In this document: piece by piece, positions 1 to 13,900 of the stretch
Numbering within the stretch: position 1 is the first letter of the stretch
Layout of the letters: each line of letters opens with the position of its first letter
Source of the DNA: Mesostigma viride
Lineage: Eukaryota; Streptophyta; Mesostigmatophyceae; Mesostigmatales; Mesostigmataceae
Reading direction: 5' to 3'
Length of the DNA stretch: 64,000 nucleotides
Assembly (NCBI GenBank): GCA_009746045.1
Contig: RPFO01000038.1
Location: 564,107-628,106 of the forward strand
Made by a program: the position numbers and the translations under genes
The notes under the pieces: model-generated
Seen by the model: only the letters and a program-made list of their open reading frames with translations
Databases searched by the model: none
Told to the model about the DNA's origin: nothing

Positions 1-198
1 GGACAAGGCGGATAGGCGGGCAGGCGGGCAGGGGGCTGGGCAGTTAGCTACTAAATGTCTGGATTAACGCTGTGTTAACCTGGTTTGTGATGATGAAATG
101 CCGCCGTGCCATGGTCACCAACCCAGTTTTTTTAACTCCCTTCTCTCACCTAATTACTTATTTCTGCACGTCCAACCTGTCGCTGCCCCTCCTCCCAG

Positions 199-3100
199 AG
201 GTGGCTTCTGCCCCAACAACAACGAGGTGCACATCTACTCCACAAACAACAATGCGGCCGACACAGCCACATGGGCCAAGCTGCACGTGCTCAAGGAGGT
301 GGGTGTTTGTCCCGTCGGCGCAGTCACAGGGAAACAGGGGCCTCACATGCTCTAGGAGGTGAGGTTGTGGCAATAGAGCGATAGATTGTGCACTGCTTAA
401 AGAGTGATTGTTTTTGTAGCATATGGACAACCGAAGTCCAATCTGTTCGTGCTCAAGGGAGTAGGGTGTGGTGCGTGCCCCAGGAGGTGGGTGGCAACGC
501 TCTCTTGTGTCTTTCCAGAGGCATGTGGCTGCGCGTTCTCAGAGGCAACGCTCCTTGTGTCGTTCCAGAGGCATGTGGCTGCGCGTGCTCAAGAAGGCAA
601 CACTCCTTGTGTCGTTCAGAGGCATGTGGCTGCGCGTGCTCAAGAGGCAACACTCCTTGTGTGTCGTTCCAGAGGCGTGTGGCTGCGTGTGCTCAAGAGG
701 CAACGCTCCTTGTGTCGTTCCAGAGGCATGTGGCTGCGCGTGCTCAAGGGGTGGGTCGGCTACGCACATGGTGACTGCGTTGCGAAGTGGCGTGTGGGAC
801 CAAGCTGCTCGTGCTCAAGGATGTGCCGGTGCTGTAGCAGGGTGCCACCTCACAAGGGTTTTCGCTGATATACGATGGCCATGTTTAAAAATATGCCAGG
901 AGGCTGGGCCTGTCAGCTGATGACCACTGCTAACCGACATTTATTTGAGGGGCTTAAATCATTCCACAGTGCTCTCTATCTAGCAGAGAGTGGTGTGTGT
1001 TTGACTTCAATATCCTATGCACTGGCCTTAATCATGTGAGCGTCCTCGTAGGAGTTGCCGCGCAGAAGACACTTTTGACGTTCTCAATACGGTGCACAAA
1101 CCACCCGTGGGCATTTGAATTTGCACATGTCCACACGAGATGCCCACCATAAGCCCTCGCAGCAGCCCTCGCGCCGCACTAGTGGTGCTTCCACTGCTGT
1201 TATCTGATGGTTATATCATGTCGGTGCTCCTCCCATGTGATTTGTTGCAACATCCTTCCGCGGTGTTGCTGCTGCTTTTGTTACACCTGTTGTTCTGGGG
1301 CTATGGACTTCGCGGATTTTCTGCTTCGCAACACATTGTTGTTATGTAGTATCTTGTATGTATATGTAGTATTTTGTATGTATTGATGACAGCTGTCTTG
1401 TTCCTGCTCGTTTTCCTTGTCTTTCGCTTGGCCTGTCACCTCCCCCTCTCCCTCTCCTCCCTCCCTCCTCCCTCTCCTCCCTCTCCTCTCTCTCCCTCTC
1501 CTCCCTCTCCTCCCTCTCCTCCCTCTCCTCCCTCCTTCCTCCTCTCCTCCCTCTCCTCCCTCTCCTCCCTCTCCTCCCTCTCCTCCCTCTCCCCCTCTCC
1601 CCCCTCTCCCCCTCTCCCCCCTCTCCCCCTCTCCCCCCTCCCCCCTCTCCCCCCTCTCCCCCTCTCCCCCCTCTCCCCCCTCCTCTCCCCTCTCCCCTCT
1701 CCCCCTCTCCCCCTCTCCCCCTCTCCCCCTCTCTCCCCTCTCCTCCCCCCTCTCCCCCCTCTCCCCCTCCCCCCTCTCCCCCCTCTCCCCCCTCTCCCCC
1801 TCTCCCCTCCCCTCTCCCCCCTCTCTCCCCCTCTCCCCTCCCTCTCCCCCTCTCCCCCCTCTCCCTCTCCCCCTCTCCCCCCTCTCCCCCCTCTCCCCCT
1901 CTCCCCCTCTCCCCCCTCTCCTCTCCCCCCTCTCCCCCCTTCCCTCCCCTCTCCCCCCTCTCCCCCTCCCCCCCTCCCCCTCTCCCTCTCCCCCCTCTCC
2001 CCCCTCTCCCCCTCTCCCCCCTCTCCCCCCTCTCCCCCTCCCTCCCCCCTCCCCTCTCCCCTCTCCCCCCTCTCCCCTCTCCCCCCTCTCCCTCTCCCCT
2101 CTCCCCCCTCCCCCCTCTCCCCCTCTCCCCCTCCTCCCCCTCCTCCCTCCCTCTCCCCCCTCTCCCCTCTCCCCTCTCCCTCCCCTCTCCCCCTCCCCCC
2201 TCTCCCCCCTCTCCCCTCTCCCCCCTCTCCCCCCTCTCTCCCCTCTCCCTCTCCCCCCTCTCCCCCCTCTCCCCCTCTCCCCTCTCCCCCTCTCCCCTCT
2301 CCCCCTCTCCCCCCTCTCCCCCTCTCCCCTCTCCCCCCCTCTCCCCCTCTCCCCTCTCCCCTCTCCCCTCTCCCCCCTCTCCCCTCTCCCCCCCTCTCCC
2401 CCTCTCCCCCTCTCCCCCTCTCCCCCTCTCTCCTCTCCCCCTCTCCCCCCCTCCCCCCCTCTCCCCCCTCTCCCCCTCTCCCCCTCCCCCCCTCTCCCCC
2501 CTCTCCCCTCTCCCCCTCTCCCCCCTCTCCCCCCTCTCCCCCTCCCCCTCTCCCCCTCTCCCCCCTCCCCCCTCTCCCCCTCTCCCCCCTCTCCCTCCCC
2601 CCTCTCCCCCCTCTCCCCCTCTCCCCCCTCTCCCCCCTCTCCCCCTCTCCCCCCTCTCCCCTTCCCCCTCTCCCCCTCTCCCCCTCTCCCCCTCTCCCCC
2701 CTCCCCCCCCCGTCTCCCCCTCTCCCCCTCTCCCCCTCTCCCCCCTCTCCCCCTCTCCCCCCTCTCCCCCCCTCTCCCCCTCTCCCCCTCTCCCCCTCTC
2801 CCCTCTCCCCCCTCTCCCCCTCTCCCCCCTCTCCCCCTCTCCCCCTCTCCCCCCTCTCCCCTCTCCCCCTCTCCCCCCTCTCCCCTCTCCCCCTCTCCCC
2901 CTCTCCCCCCTCTCCCCCCTCTCCCCTCTCCCCCTCTCCCCCTCTCCCCCCTCTCCCCCTCTCTCCCCTCTCCCCCCTCTCCTCCCCTCCTTCCCCCCTC
3001 CCCTCCTCCCCCTCCCCCTCCCCTCCCCCTCCTCCCCCTCCTCCCCCTCCTCCCTCTCCTCCCTCTCCTCCCTCTCCTCCCTCTCCTCCCTCTCCTCCCT

Positions 3101-6100
3101 CTCCTCCCTCTCCTCCCTCTCCTCCCTCTCCTCCCTCTCCTCCCTCTCTTCCCTCTCCTCCCTCTCCTCCCTCTGCTCCCTGTTTCGCCTTTCCTTGCAT
3201 TCACTCCCTGCATGCTCCTATCCTGCAGCATGACCAGCGTGTGTCGGCCATCGACTGGTGCCCCACCACCAACATGATCGTTTCTTGCGCGCACGACCGC
3301 AACGCGTGAGTGGGCATGCCGCCACATATATAAGTATATATGTACAGCTGCCAAATGCATGGCATGGCTGGTAGCGGTAGATGGATTGTACTAGCAGACG
3401 TGACTCTTCTTGGCACAGCGGCTTGACTTTGTTTGGACTGGCTTGGCCTGGCGTTGTGAAATGTTCATTCTCTGCGGACTTTGAAGATGTCTTATCAAAG
3501 TCTGGAATCGTGCTTAGCTTCGCCCGCTGCCAATTGCCCGGGGGGATGCACCCTAGTGAGGGGGCAGAACTGCCAATCAAGGGCTGGGCTGCACGATGGA
3601 CCCTGGAGGAGGTCGTGGCCTCCATGTCATATTGGAAAGAACTTGCCGCTGCATGGGTTTATGGATGGTGGGCATGAAACGTGTGGTTGTTGGTCTCTGT
3701 TCGAAAATTCATTCAGGAAGTACTTACCGTTACGCCAGGTCAAAAGATGACGATTAGACAAACGTCTTTCGCCAAATATACATGTAGTATCAGTTCAGTC
3801 TACTACAAAGAAATAAATGGGTTATTGTTTAGCACACGAGTGCCATCAAATGCAAACCCTTGTCTGAAACTGTGTGAAAAGCAACTTTCATTAATGATCT
3901 CTTTTACTTATAATCTCTACGCCCACTACTAAACTCGCGCGTTGTGCTGCCTCTTCATTTTCCGTTTCCCGGTTCCCTGGCCCCGCATCTGCCTGTGCGG
4001 GCTACCCCCTGGCAGCTATGTCTGGAAGCTGAACGCGGAGGGGGTGTGGGAACCCATGCTGGTGCTGCTGCTGCTGAATCGGGCGGCGTTGACGGTGCAA
4101 TGGAGCCCAAAAGGTGAGCGGTGCATAGGGAGATGCATGCGTGCCCTTGCCGATGATGCCACTGCAGGGCTTGAATCCCATGAGCGCAACAAACAGCGTA
4201 GCATGCCAGCTTATATGGTTAGGAAGTTGCCATCAGAAGCCCTACATATTCTGCTATTGCTAAGGAGGGATGCGTTGGGGACGACGTATCTGTCTCTTGG
4301 CGAAAGGACCCACTATTTGCTCACAGTGTTTGCTGACACTGTTCGCTCTCCTGTCGCGCCGCTTGCACGCGGCGGGCTCCTGTTGCAGGCAACAAGTTTG
4401 CGGCGGGCAGCGGCGCCAACTCGGTGTGCATCTGTTACTACCAGGAGGCCAACAACTGGTACGTGCCGCACCCCCTCTTCCTTGCTCGCTGTGGCTTTGC
4501 AGGTGGTGCATTTCATTAGCCATCACGGCGATTTGTTGCCATCTTAGTTTTGCCATTGCATGTCTCCGGGATTTCCTGCAACGCTGCCTTGTTCCTTTTT
4601 TGGTCTAGGATGGGGCCCCGAATGGGGATGCACCCGTGCGACCGTGCAGTGCCCCGCACAGGGTCCAAAATCATCACCCCTTCAATTTGCCTTGTATTTG
4701 GTGGCGGACCCTCGCATGCCCTCCTTACGCTTCCTTGGTATAATTGCCTGTATCTTCGCGGTCGCGTGCTTTTATTAGTTGTATGAGAACAGGGGCCGAG
4801 TCTGTTTGGTCAACGCATGCGCTGCCCCGTAATGCACCAAGCCTGTACTTTGTCCAATCGCGCTGAACTTATTCGCGCTTTGCCCACCCGCCATGTTGAC
4901 TAGCTTGCTCACCGCTCGCGCGCTTCATGGCGTGGCACCCTCATCCTGGCGTCCGAACCCTCCCTGAATGCGCACCCTGAATGCGCCAGGTGGCTGACCA
5001 AGAAGATCACCAAGAAGCACTCGTCTTCCGTGCTGAGCGTGGCGTGGCACCCCAACAACGTAAGCTGTGGCTGGCACTGGTTGGGGGCATGCATGGGGCA
5101 GCGCACCCTAGCAGGCTGGCGGTTCCTCGTACCACCTCTGGTATCCCACAATTCTCATTCAAAATACTATAATAATAATGCCTGGGTATGCCTTGCTGGG
5201 ATATTGCAGGGCGGCATACGGCCAGCATGTTGGCCACCAACACAGCTGTTGCAGTGAGGAGAAGAGGGGGCCAGCCGCCGAGCTTTTTTCTGTCATTCCC
5301 TATTTCCGCAGGCCGGCCGCCTCTATACCTCATACTGATTGCAGCAGGGTGGCTTCTGGGCGGTCATCTGACTCTCTGCATGCACAAGCATTCAGCAAGT
5401 CGACAAACCCCCTTTAGGTCGACAGTCATGTGTGTGACCTTCAACAATGCCTGTGATCTCGTGCGCTGTGCCCGCACCCTGTGACATTGTCGCCTTGGCG
5501 CCATCATGGCCTGGTGGCTCCTGGCATGGTTGCTGACTGGATCCCTTTCTGTTGCCACGGCATGTCTTGCCGATCCGGTGGCCATCGTCTCTCGTGGACG
5601 TGCGACGCGTGGTGGCGGACGATGCATGCATTTTGGCGGCTGATGATGCGTGACGTGTGGTGGAGGCAGGTGCTGCTTGCGACCACGTCGTCCGACAACA
5701 AGTGCCGGGTATTTGCGGTCTACGTCAAGGGTGTGGACGCAGCCGAGTGAGTCCATACATGTTTAGTAGCGTATGTGAACAATACTTGCCGTAGTGGTCA
5801 AAATCACTTTGCAGCAAATACTTTGCGAATCGACCTCGCTAACTTCCATTAATTTGCTTTATTTTGGCTCACAAGCATGCCACTGTACTCGTCTGCTACA
5901 TTTTTATCTAATTTCATTAGATAATACTGATAACATTTTGATATAACTTCATTAGATAATACTTATAACATTTTGATATAATTTCATTACATAATGCTGA
6001 TAAGGCGCCGCGTTGCAGGTACCATGTTGAAATAGTTTTGCCTCGCAAATCTAAACTTTGAACTTTTTTTGGGTCGCAAAGTAATTTTGACCTCTACGGT

Positions 6101-7850
6101 AGTAGTATGCATGTTCAAGGCATGGACTGATACTAGTACACTCAGGTCTTTGGCCCAAAAGTTGTTTGTGGCGGGCTTTCTTGTTGCTTGGGTTCCGTGC
6201 GTGCGCGTGTGCATGTACCCATTTTTTTCCAATTTTTGTAAGCCAGTTACTGCAGGCCAATATATGCCCCTTGTGGTTTTAGTTCTTTTTAGTAGAGATG
6301 GTGCACTGATTTGTATGTGCCCACTTGTGCGTGGAATCGAGTGCTGACTTGTCGCCTCCATGATATGCGTTCTCCGTGGCATGTGCTCGCTGCGGTGTCT
6401 TATGCCAATCTCCGTGGCATGTGCTCGCTGCGGTGTCTTATGCCAATCTCCGTGGCTTGTGCTTGCTGCGGTGTCTTATGCCAATCTCCGTGGCTTGTGC
6501 TCGCTGTGGTGTCTTATGCCAATCTCCGTGGCATGTGCTCGCTGCGGTGTCTCATGCCATGACAGGGACGCCCAGGAAAGCGTGTTTGGCGAGCTCAAGT
6601 TTGGAGAGGTGGGTTCGCCCCATGATCGATGGCCAGTAGCCACCCCTGTGTCGAGCATTGTAATCATGTTGTGGCCCCCTGCGCCATCCCAGGGTAGCCC
6701 GGGTTATCACGAGAGTGTAGCGGTGATGGAAGCAATCCGCACTTGTTACGGCCACCATGCAGTTTTGCATCGCAGAGCTGGGTAGCACCGTCCTCGATGT
6801 TTTGTGGTGATGATGCGCCTATCGGGGGCATACTGCTGTACTTGGGCTCGGGGTTGTAAAATGATGACCTCCCCACAACCCTTGCCTCGCCTGGCATCCG
6901 TACAAAGCGCGCCAAGTGTACAATGCCATGAGCCATGCCAGCTCATCACCCGTAGAGGCCCAGGCAACGGTGATCATGCCAGGCACGAGGTGATCATGGC
7001 ATGCTCATGCAACAAAAGCTGGCTGTTGGCCGCATCCGCCCTATGCGACCAGCACAGCATGTAAATACATTTTAGTACGGCACTGTAAACACACTTTAGT
7101 GCTGCATGTTTGTCCTGTACGGGTCAAAGTTGACACGATGAGTGAGGAGGAACCCAAGTCCATGTGCCCTTCCTCTCGGGCAATATAATATGGTAGTTTC
7201 ACTGCTGCTGCGTGATGATGCCCCACGTGCCTGCCAACCGCAAACCATGGCTGCCTGCTTCTCTCCCTCTCCCCATTTGTGGGTGCTCATCTCTCATCTT
7301 CCCATTTGCCCTTTGTGCATGCCCCCCGCATGCGCACGCAGCCGGTGCTGGAGTTGGACGCGGCGGTGGGCTGGGTGCACTCGGTTCGCTGGTCTCCCTC
7401 GGGCACTAAGCTGGCCTACACGGGTGCGAAGGGGGGGGGGGGGAGAATAGGCCAAGGGGTTGTGGGTATGGGGGTGGGGAGCACATGGGGGCGCGCGTGT
7501 GGTGGTGGACATACACGGGTTTCTGTGGATGCGGAGGAACAAGCGGAGCGAGGGGCATCACATATGCGCGCAAACACGCAATGTTTTGTGAAGGGGTGAG
7601 GTGGGGTGGGGGTATAGTTTCTTCGTCTCTGTTTGGTCCTTTTCCTCTGTGTGAATGTTGGGTGAGCATGGGCCACCGGTTGGCTACCGATGCCAACTGT
7701 CACCCGATACCCTTTTCCCTCTGTGGTTTTCTTTCTGGCACATCTTCCTTGGTGCCTGTGCCCTTGCTGGTTTCCTGCGCGCTTCCCCTCTTTGCCCTCG
7801 ATCCAGCCATGCATGTGTGTATGTGTGCGCGCACGTGCATGCACACAAGT

Positions 7851-7920
<70 letters not shown>

Positions 7921-10900
7921 CGACTTCGACTCTTCTTTTTTAACAAGTGCGCCAGCGGTACGCGGAACACCGGCCATTTCCCAGGTTACGCTGCAACTAG
8001 GGTCATCGGTGTGCCTGCAAACAAGCTCACTTTGCATGCAAACGAGCTCTTGCGTGCTTGCTCTCGATTTTTTACTAAAAGGTTTACGAAAGGAGCGCTG
8101 ACACACATACGATTTGTGATGCGACCGCCCTCTGTGCTCTCCCCCCCCGCCGCCGGACACGTCCCTCCCAATGTGTGTCTGTACCTGTGGGTTCCTTCCA
8201 TGCAGCGCACGACTCGTCTGTCTACTACGTCAACAGCGTGGGCCCATCCGCCAAAGTGCAGGCGCTGCGGCTGCCATACCTGCCACTACGGGATGTACGT
8301 GTCTGTGGCAGCTGGCAGCAGGCATCATGCGTGTATGCAAGCGCCAAAAATAAAAAACTTGGGTGTATATCTGTCTTGGCCATTACATCAGCAGTATGTT
8401 TATTGCCGGCAATGGCAGGCACTGGGAGCTTTCACCGTGGCAACAGCGTCAGGATGTTGCTAGGCAGGTGGGGGGCCCATTGGAGCGACTAGACCCACTT
8501 TCAAGCAAGGAAGAGGGCACACAGATTTTGGGTGGCCTGCAATATGGAGGCTGGGCGCCGCTGGATGTGCGGACGACGGGACCATGGGTTACTGAGCATT
8601 TATGGCGGTGGGCATCCGCATCCGACTCTTGCACTCGCGTGAGTTATTACTTGGAAGGGTTCTCTCTACTTTTGGGGTGTGGTGAGACGCAATGGGGTTG
8701 GACGTTGTAATAACTTGAAATAATTATAAAATGTGTGCGATGCCCCCCTGGTACGTAAATATATGTGTCCCAGCTGCTGATACTGGTTGCTTCCTGTTGG
8801 CTCCGTGTCGCCCCGCTGCCCTCTGCACGCCCCCCGCTGGTTGCTTCCTGTTGGCCCCGTGTCGCCCCGCTGTCCTCTGCACGCCCCCCGCTGGTTGCTT
8901 CCTGTTGGCCCCGTGTCGCCCCGCTGTCCTCTGCACGCCCCCTGCTGGTTGCTTCCTGTTGGCCCCGTGTCGCCCCGCTGCCCTCTGCACGCCCCCCGCT
9001 GGTTGCTTCCTGTTGGCCCCGTGTCGCCCCGCTGCCCTCTGCACGCCCCCCGCTGGTTGCTTCCTGTTGGCCCCGTGTCGCCCCGCTGTCCTCTGCACGC
9101 CCCCCGCTGGTTGCTTCCTGTTGGCCCCGTGTCGCCCCGCTGTCCTCTGCACGCCCCCCGCTGGTTGCTTCCTGTTGGCCCCGTGTCGCCCCGCTGCCCT
9201 CTGCACGCCCCCCGCTGGTTGCTTCCTGTTGGCCCCGTGTCGCCCCGCTGCCCTCTGCACGCCCCCCGCTGGTTGCTTCCTGTTGGCCCCGTGTCGCCCC
9301 GCTGTCCTCTGCATGCCCCCCGCTGGTTGCTTCCTGTTGGCCCCGTGTCGCCCCGCTGCCCTCTGCACGCCCCCCGCTGGTTGCTTCCTGTTGGCCCCGT
9401 GTCGCCCCGCTGCCCTCTGCACGCCCCCGCTGGTTGCTTCCTGTTGGCCCCGTGTCGCCCTGCTGCCCTCTGCACGCCCCCCGCTGGTTGCTTCCTGTTG
9501 GCCCCGTGTCGCCCCGCTGTCCTCTGCACGCCCCCCGCTGGTTGCTTCCTGTTGGCCCCGTGTCGCCCCGCTGCCCTCTGCACGCCCCCCGCTGGTTGCT
9601 TCCTGTTGGCCCCGTGTCGCCCCGCTGTCCTCTGCATGCCCCCCGCTGGTTGCTTCCTGTTGGCCCCGTGTCGCCCCGCTGCCCTCTGCACGCCCCCCGC
9701 TGGTTGCTTCCTGTTGGCTCCGTGTCGCCCTGCTGCCCTCTGCACGCCCCCCGCTGGTTGCTTCCTGTTGGCCCCGTGTCGCCCCGCTGTCCTCTGCACG
9801 CCCCCCGCTGGTTGCTTCCTGTTGGCCCCGTGTCGCCCCGCTGCCCTCTGCACGCCCCCCGCTGGTTGCTTCCTGTTGGCCCCGTGTCGCCCCGCTGCCC
9901 TCTGCACGCCCCCCGCTGGTTGCTTCCTGTTGGCCCCATGTAGCCCCGCTGTCCTCTGCACGCCCCCCGCTGGTTGCTTCCTGTTGGCCCCGTGTCGCCC
10001 CGCTGTCCTCTGCAAGCTCCGCCGTTGCCCTAAGTACAGTATCGCTACGATTTTGTCACTAGAGTGTTAATGCGCGGCTCAAGCCGGTTTCTTCCCAGAG
10101 GACACCGGCAAGGGTCACGGGGAGGTGACCATGCAAACGGCCTCCTGCGCCCACCGTGAACGTTCACGCATAGTAGGGAATTACTATGGAGAACATGCAG
10201 AGAGAACTACTTGTAGCAGCATGGAAAACAAGCCGATGCCGAGAGCTTGGGGCAGCAGTCTGACACTGGTGGCGCGTGCGCGCACCTGCATGCCTCCCCT
10301 CATGGTGCTATCCGCATCGCTATAAGCATGGCCAAGCGACGCTGATGCTTCCTCCCGCCGAGCAAATCGCGCATTGCTCTCTCGTCCCCACGTGCCTCAC
10401 GCATGTCCACCTCCCCCCCCCCCCCCTGCTGGCTTGTCCCTACTCCCTCATGCCCGCACCTCATCGTTGGCTCACCCCTGCAGCTGCTCTGGCTATCCGA
10501 GAACCGACTGGTCGCCGTCGGGTACGACTGCGAGCTGCTTCTGTTCGGCGTCAACGCGGCCACGGGGCAGCTGTGAGTGCCTCGTGGGCGGAGCAATATC
10601 TTTTGATGGAGGTTCAAGGACTCTCTGTCCCTCCGTGGTGTTGACAGCTAAAGAGGTGGGCTGTGGGTGGGCTTATCTCGTCATACAGGTCAGTGGTTTA
10701 AGTACGCACAGAGCCGCTCTGTGAAGCAGGCTTACGCGAGTTTCCTTCCCACCAACGCCTGGCTGGTGCTGGTGCATAGACATGTATGGACGGCTAACCC
10801 TCCCCTCTCTTCATCCTCCCCCCCTCTCTTCATCTCCCCCCCCTTGGTTGTCGTAGGACAACCGTTCAGACGCCTGGTAGGAACAAGAACGATGCATGGG

Positions 10901-13900
10901 CAGGTCTAGTGCATGGGTTTATCTTGCCGGTATACCTTGACAAGTTCCTAATTGTCAAGTTTATAGTATTCATAACCCTTCTGAATAGGCAACTATGCGG
11001 GAACCGTGGTGGTGCCACCACGTGTGTGGCTTACTGTGCTGCCCACCCTGCTGTGCGGCGCACAGTGGGCCACGCACCATGAGCCGTGGTCGCTCATGAC
11101 CTCCCTCATCGCAACTGTGCCCATGGCACTGCTGTGCCCCCCATGTTCTGACACCTGTCCCGTGGACGCAGGTCCCTCCTTGAGGCGATCGACCAAGTGG
11201 CCAAGTCCGCGGGGGGAAAGGCGGGATCGCAGGTGAGCGCGGACGCCCGCGTGCTAGTGTGCGCAGACGCTGGCACGTGCCCCGACGTTTTTTTCCTTGC
11301 CAAGGCGGCGGCTGGGCTGGGCCATGTGTCTGTGGCCGCTAGGGGAGGGTTGGAGGGCGTTGCTACTGGGTCACAACGGAGCCGGATTCCTTTTGTGTGT
11401 GTGGTGGGGGTGGTAGGATGCTGGGGGTAGAGGATTTCCGATGGCAGGATCCTGCCTGACCAACTTCTGGCACTTGGGCTTGCTCGGATACACCCAGCAT
11501 ATCTCCAACTTGCAAAGACTTGCAGCAGAAACGCTATGAGAAAGTGGCTGGCTGTCTTTGTGTGATAGCTTGTCTTTGGGATCATTTGTGCATAGCCTGG
11601 GTGCTTGTGGCTTGGATTGTGGGCCCAGCGGTTTGCTTGAGTGATTTGTTCCTGTTGACACGGATACTGCCTGCATCTGCGTCATGCCCTCCTTTGTTCC
11701 CTTCGATGGCATTCCCTGCCATCCGGTGGCCCCCAGTTCACCGCTGCATTTGAGAAGTTCCACATACAGGACACCAAGGGGCAGGAGACGAGCGGGGGGG
11801 AGGCCCCGCCCACCACGCAGCACCTCAACTGCATCAGGTGAGCATGCGCTAGGCTTGGCGAGGGCGACCCCTCCCAATTCTAGCCGGCGCACAACACTCC
11901 CTAGGTTCTCTTGAGCGGTGGGTTTCGTGGGTGCTGGTAATGACATGAGTGCTGAGGAACAATCAGTGGAAATACGCACCCCTGGCTAGAATGCATGTGG
12001 GACTCTCTGCATCTGGGCCCACCGGCAAGCGCCATGAGTGTGGAGAAACACATGGGTAACCGACATGGACAGGGTGGGTCGGTCGTGCGTGCCAAGCTAG
12101 AGGTCCCGGTGATGGAACTGACGTCTTCATGGCACTGACGGGGTGCGCCCTAGCAACCCTCTAGCGACTGTTGCAGCGTCATGGGTGGGAGAGGCCTCTT
12201 TCCAGCGTCGGCCGATAAAGACGGGTGCCCCAGGATGCTTGTCAGTGGTAGACAGTGTGTTTTGACCTCCCAGGCATTCAACATGGCGCCTGTCAAAGGG
12301 ACATGAGGTGAGTCCTGGCACACGCAACACCCTACCAGTGCACCCCTGGCTGGGTGGCTGGCCGCACATTGTCATCGGAGTGTCCTTTGAGTGTCCTCTT
12401 CGCCTGGGTTCGATCTTGTTGCCGGGTAGCTCACAGCCGTAGTTTCCTTTGTAGCTCAACGGCTGCGCAAGGCAACCCTTATTAAGTGGAAAACAGCCCT
12501 TACCAGTCTCGGTGTGCGAAAGGAATGGCTGGAGCAACATTGTGCCTCCCGTTTGTGAGATTGTCCTGGTGCGTGGTGCGGCCGGGACTTGTCATGTGGC
12601 GCAAGCTTGCCTGCCTTGGTAGAGACTGCAGACATGGCTTCTACCTTGAAATGCGTGCCTGAACTTTTCAGCGGTTTCAAGTCGCTGATGGCCACGCATA
12701 TGTCATTTTGGTGCAGATAACATACGAATTGGGAGACATCGTGCAGCAAGTAGGTCATGTTGTCAAACACTGCATGTGCAAATTTTCTATCCATGTTTGC
12801 ATGGCAATCTTTGTACTACGTAGTCTAAGTTCCATTCATTTTCATCCTTTATGCTGGTATCAAGGAGACAACCAGCGCAGACCAGAAATCGGGAGAATCC
12901 GGACCATGGTAGCTCGAGCCTGCCGTTATCTTGTCCGCGTATTCGAGTCGTTCAGGATGATGAATATGAATGGTGATGGAAATGTGTAGCCTTGTGCATT
13001 GAAATTATGGCTGGCTTACGTGTAGAGCGACTAGATGACCTGGACGGTGGGCCCGGAAACAGCTTGCTTGATCAGGGTGTGTGTTTCGAGCCTAACTGGC
13101 CGGGAGTGTCTAGTGGTGAGCACCATTGCTGCGATCGCTCTCCCACCATTTACGAGGAAATACCCGCAAATGGAAAACCACTGAAAAGGTCTAGCTAGTC
13201 AGTCGTTACGTTAGCCATGCCATGATTCCAAACGTCCAAGAACTGCACACGGTGCAAAGGCAAAAATGCGGAGGAAAGCACTTTCAAATGTGCGGCGGGA
13301 ACCAAAATCCCGTGTATGCCAGAAAACACCGTGTTGCTGCAGCGACGCGACGATGTGGACAACGAATCCAGTGCCAAGCTCGGATTAGCCGCAAAGGAGA
13401 TCTGGCATCACAGGGTTCAGATGTGCGGAGATACTACGCGATCTAGCCGGTCCACGACCTGTTTGTAGAGCTTGTGCCAAGGGGCAGCACCGAACAGATG
13501 TGGGTGACGTTGCAAAAAACACCGGACTTGATGGAGCATAATGTCTCGGTGATAGTCTTTGACCAACAAACGATGCAAGAGTTCAACCAGAGTCGTGATG
13601 AAATCCACACGATAAGAACACAGCCGGTCAAAACGATGCAACTGACTAGAAACAACACCATATTTTGCTGTGTGGGAAAGGAGACTGTGAATATCGGGGT
13701 AGCGAATAAAAGGAATTTGCTGATATTTAGGATCCTTGCGCTTATCATAGACAGCCGTACGCCAGCCCTTCTTGTTATGGGTTAATGTTAAGATCGAGGT
13801 AATTGCAACTAGTATCCTCCGACGTGAGCTGCAATGTGAGGGCCGCTTGCGTGTAGATCATCTCAGCCAGTATGCTAATGCTAGCATGCTAGTAATCTGG

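Noticed and set aside
1281-3360. Open frames of over 600 codons on both strands (Gly/Arg/Glu or Pro/Ser/Leu)
   Set aside because: They come from the stop-free pyrimidine tract in ARPC1 intron 1; no start, splice or family support.
8647-10070. Collagen-like and Cys/Pro-rich frames of up to 449 codons
   Set aside because: A 54-bp satellite unit open in most frames; it lies within an ARPC1 intron.
10667-10909. Possible extra ARPC1 exon ([14 protein letters not shown] region)
   Set aside because: No acceptor keeps the phase left by the exon ending at 10572; direct joining to 11172 keeps phase and matches family spacing.
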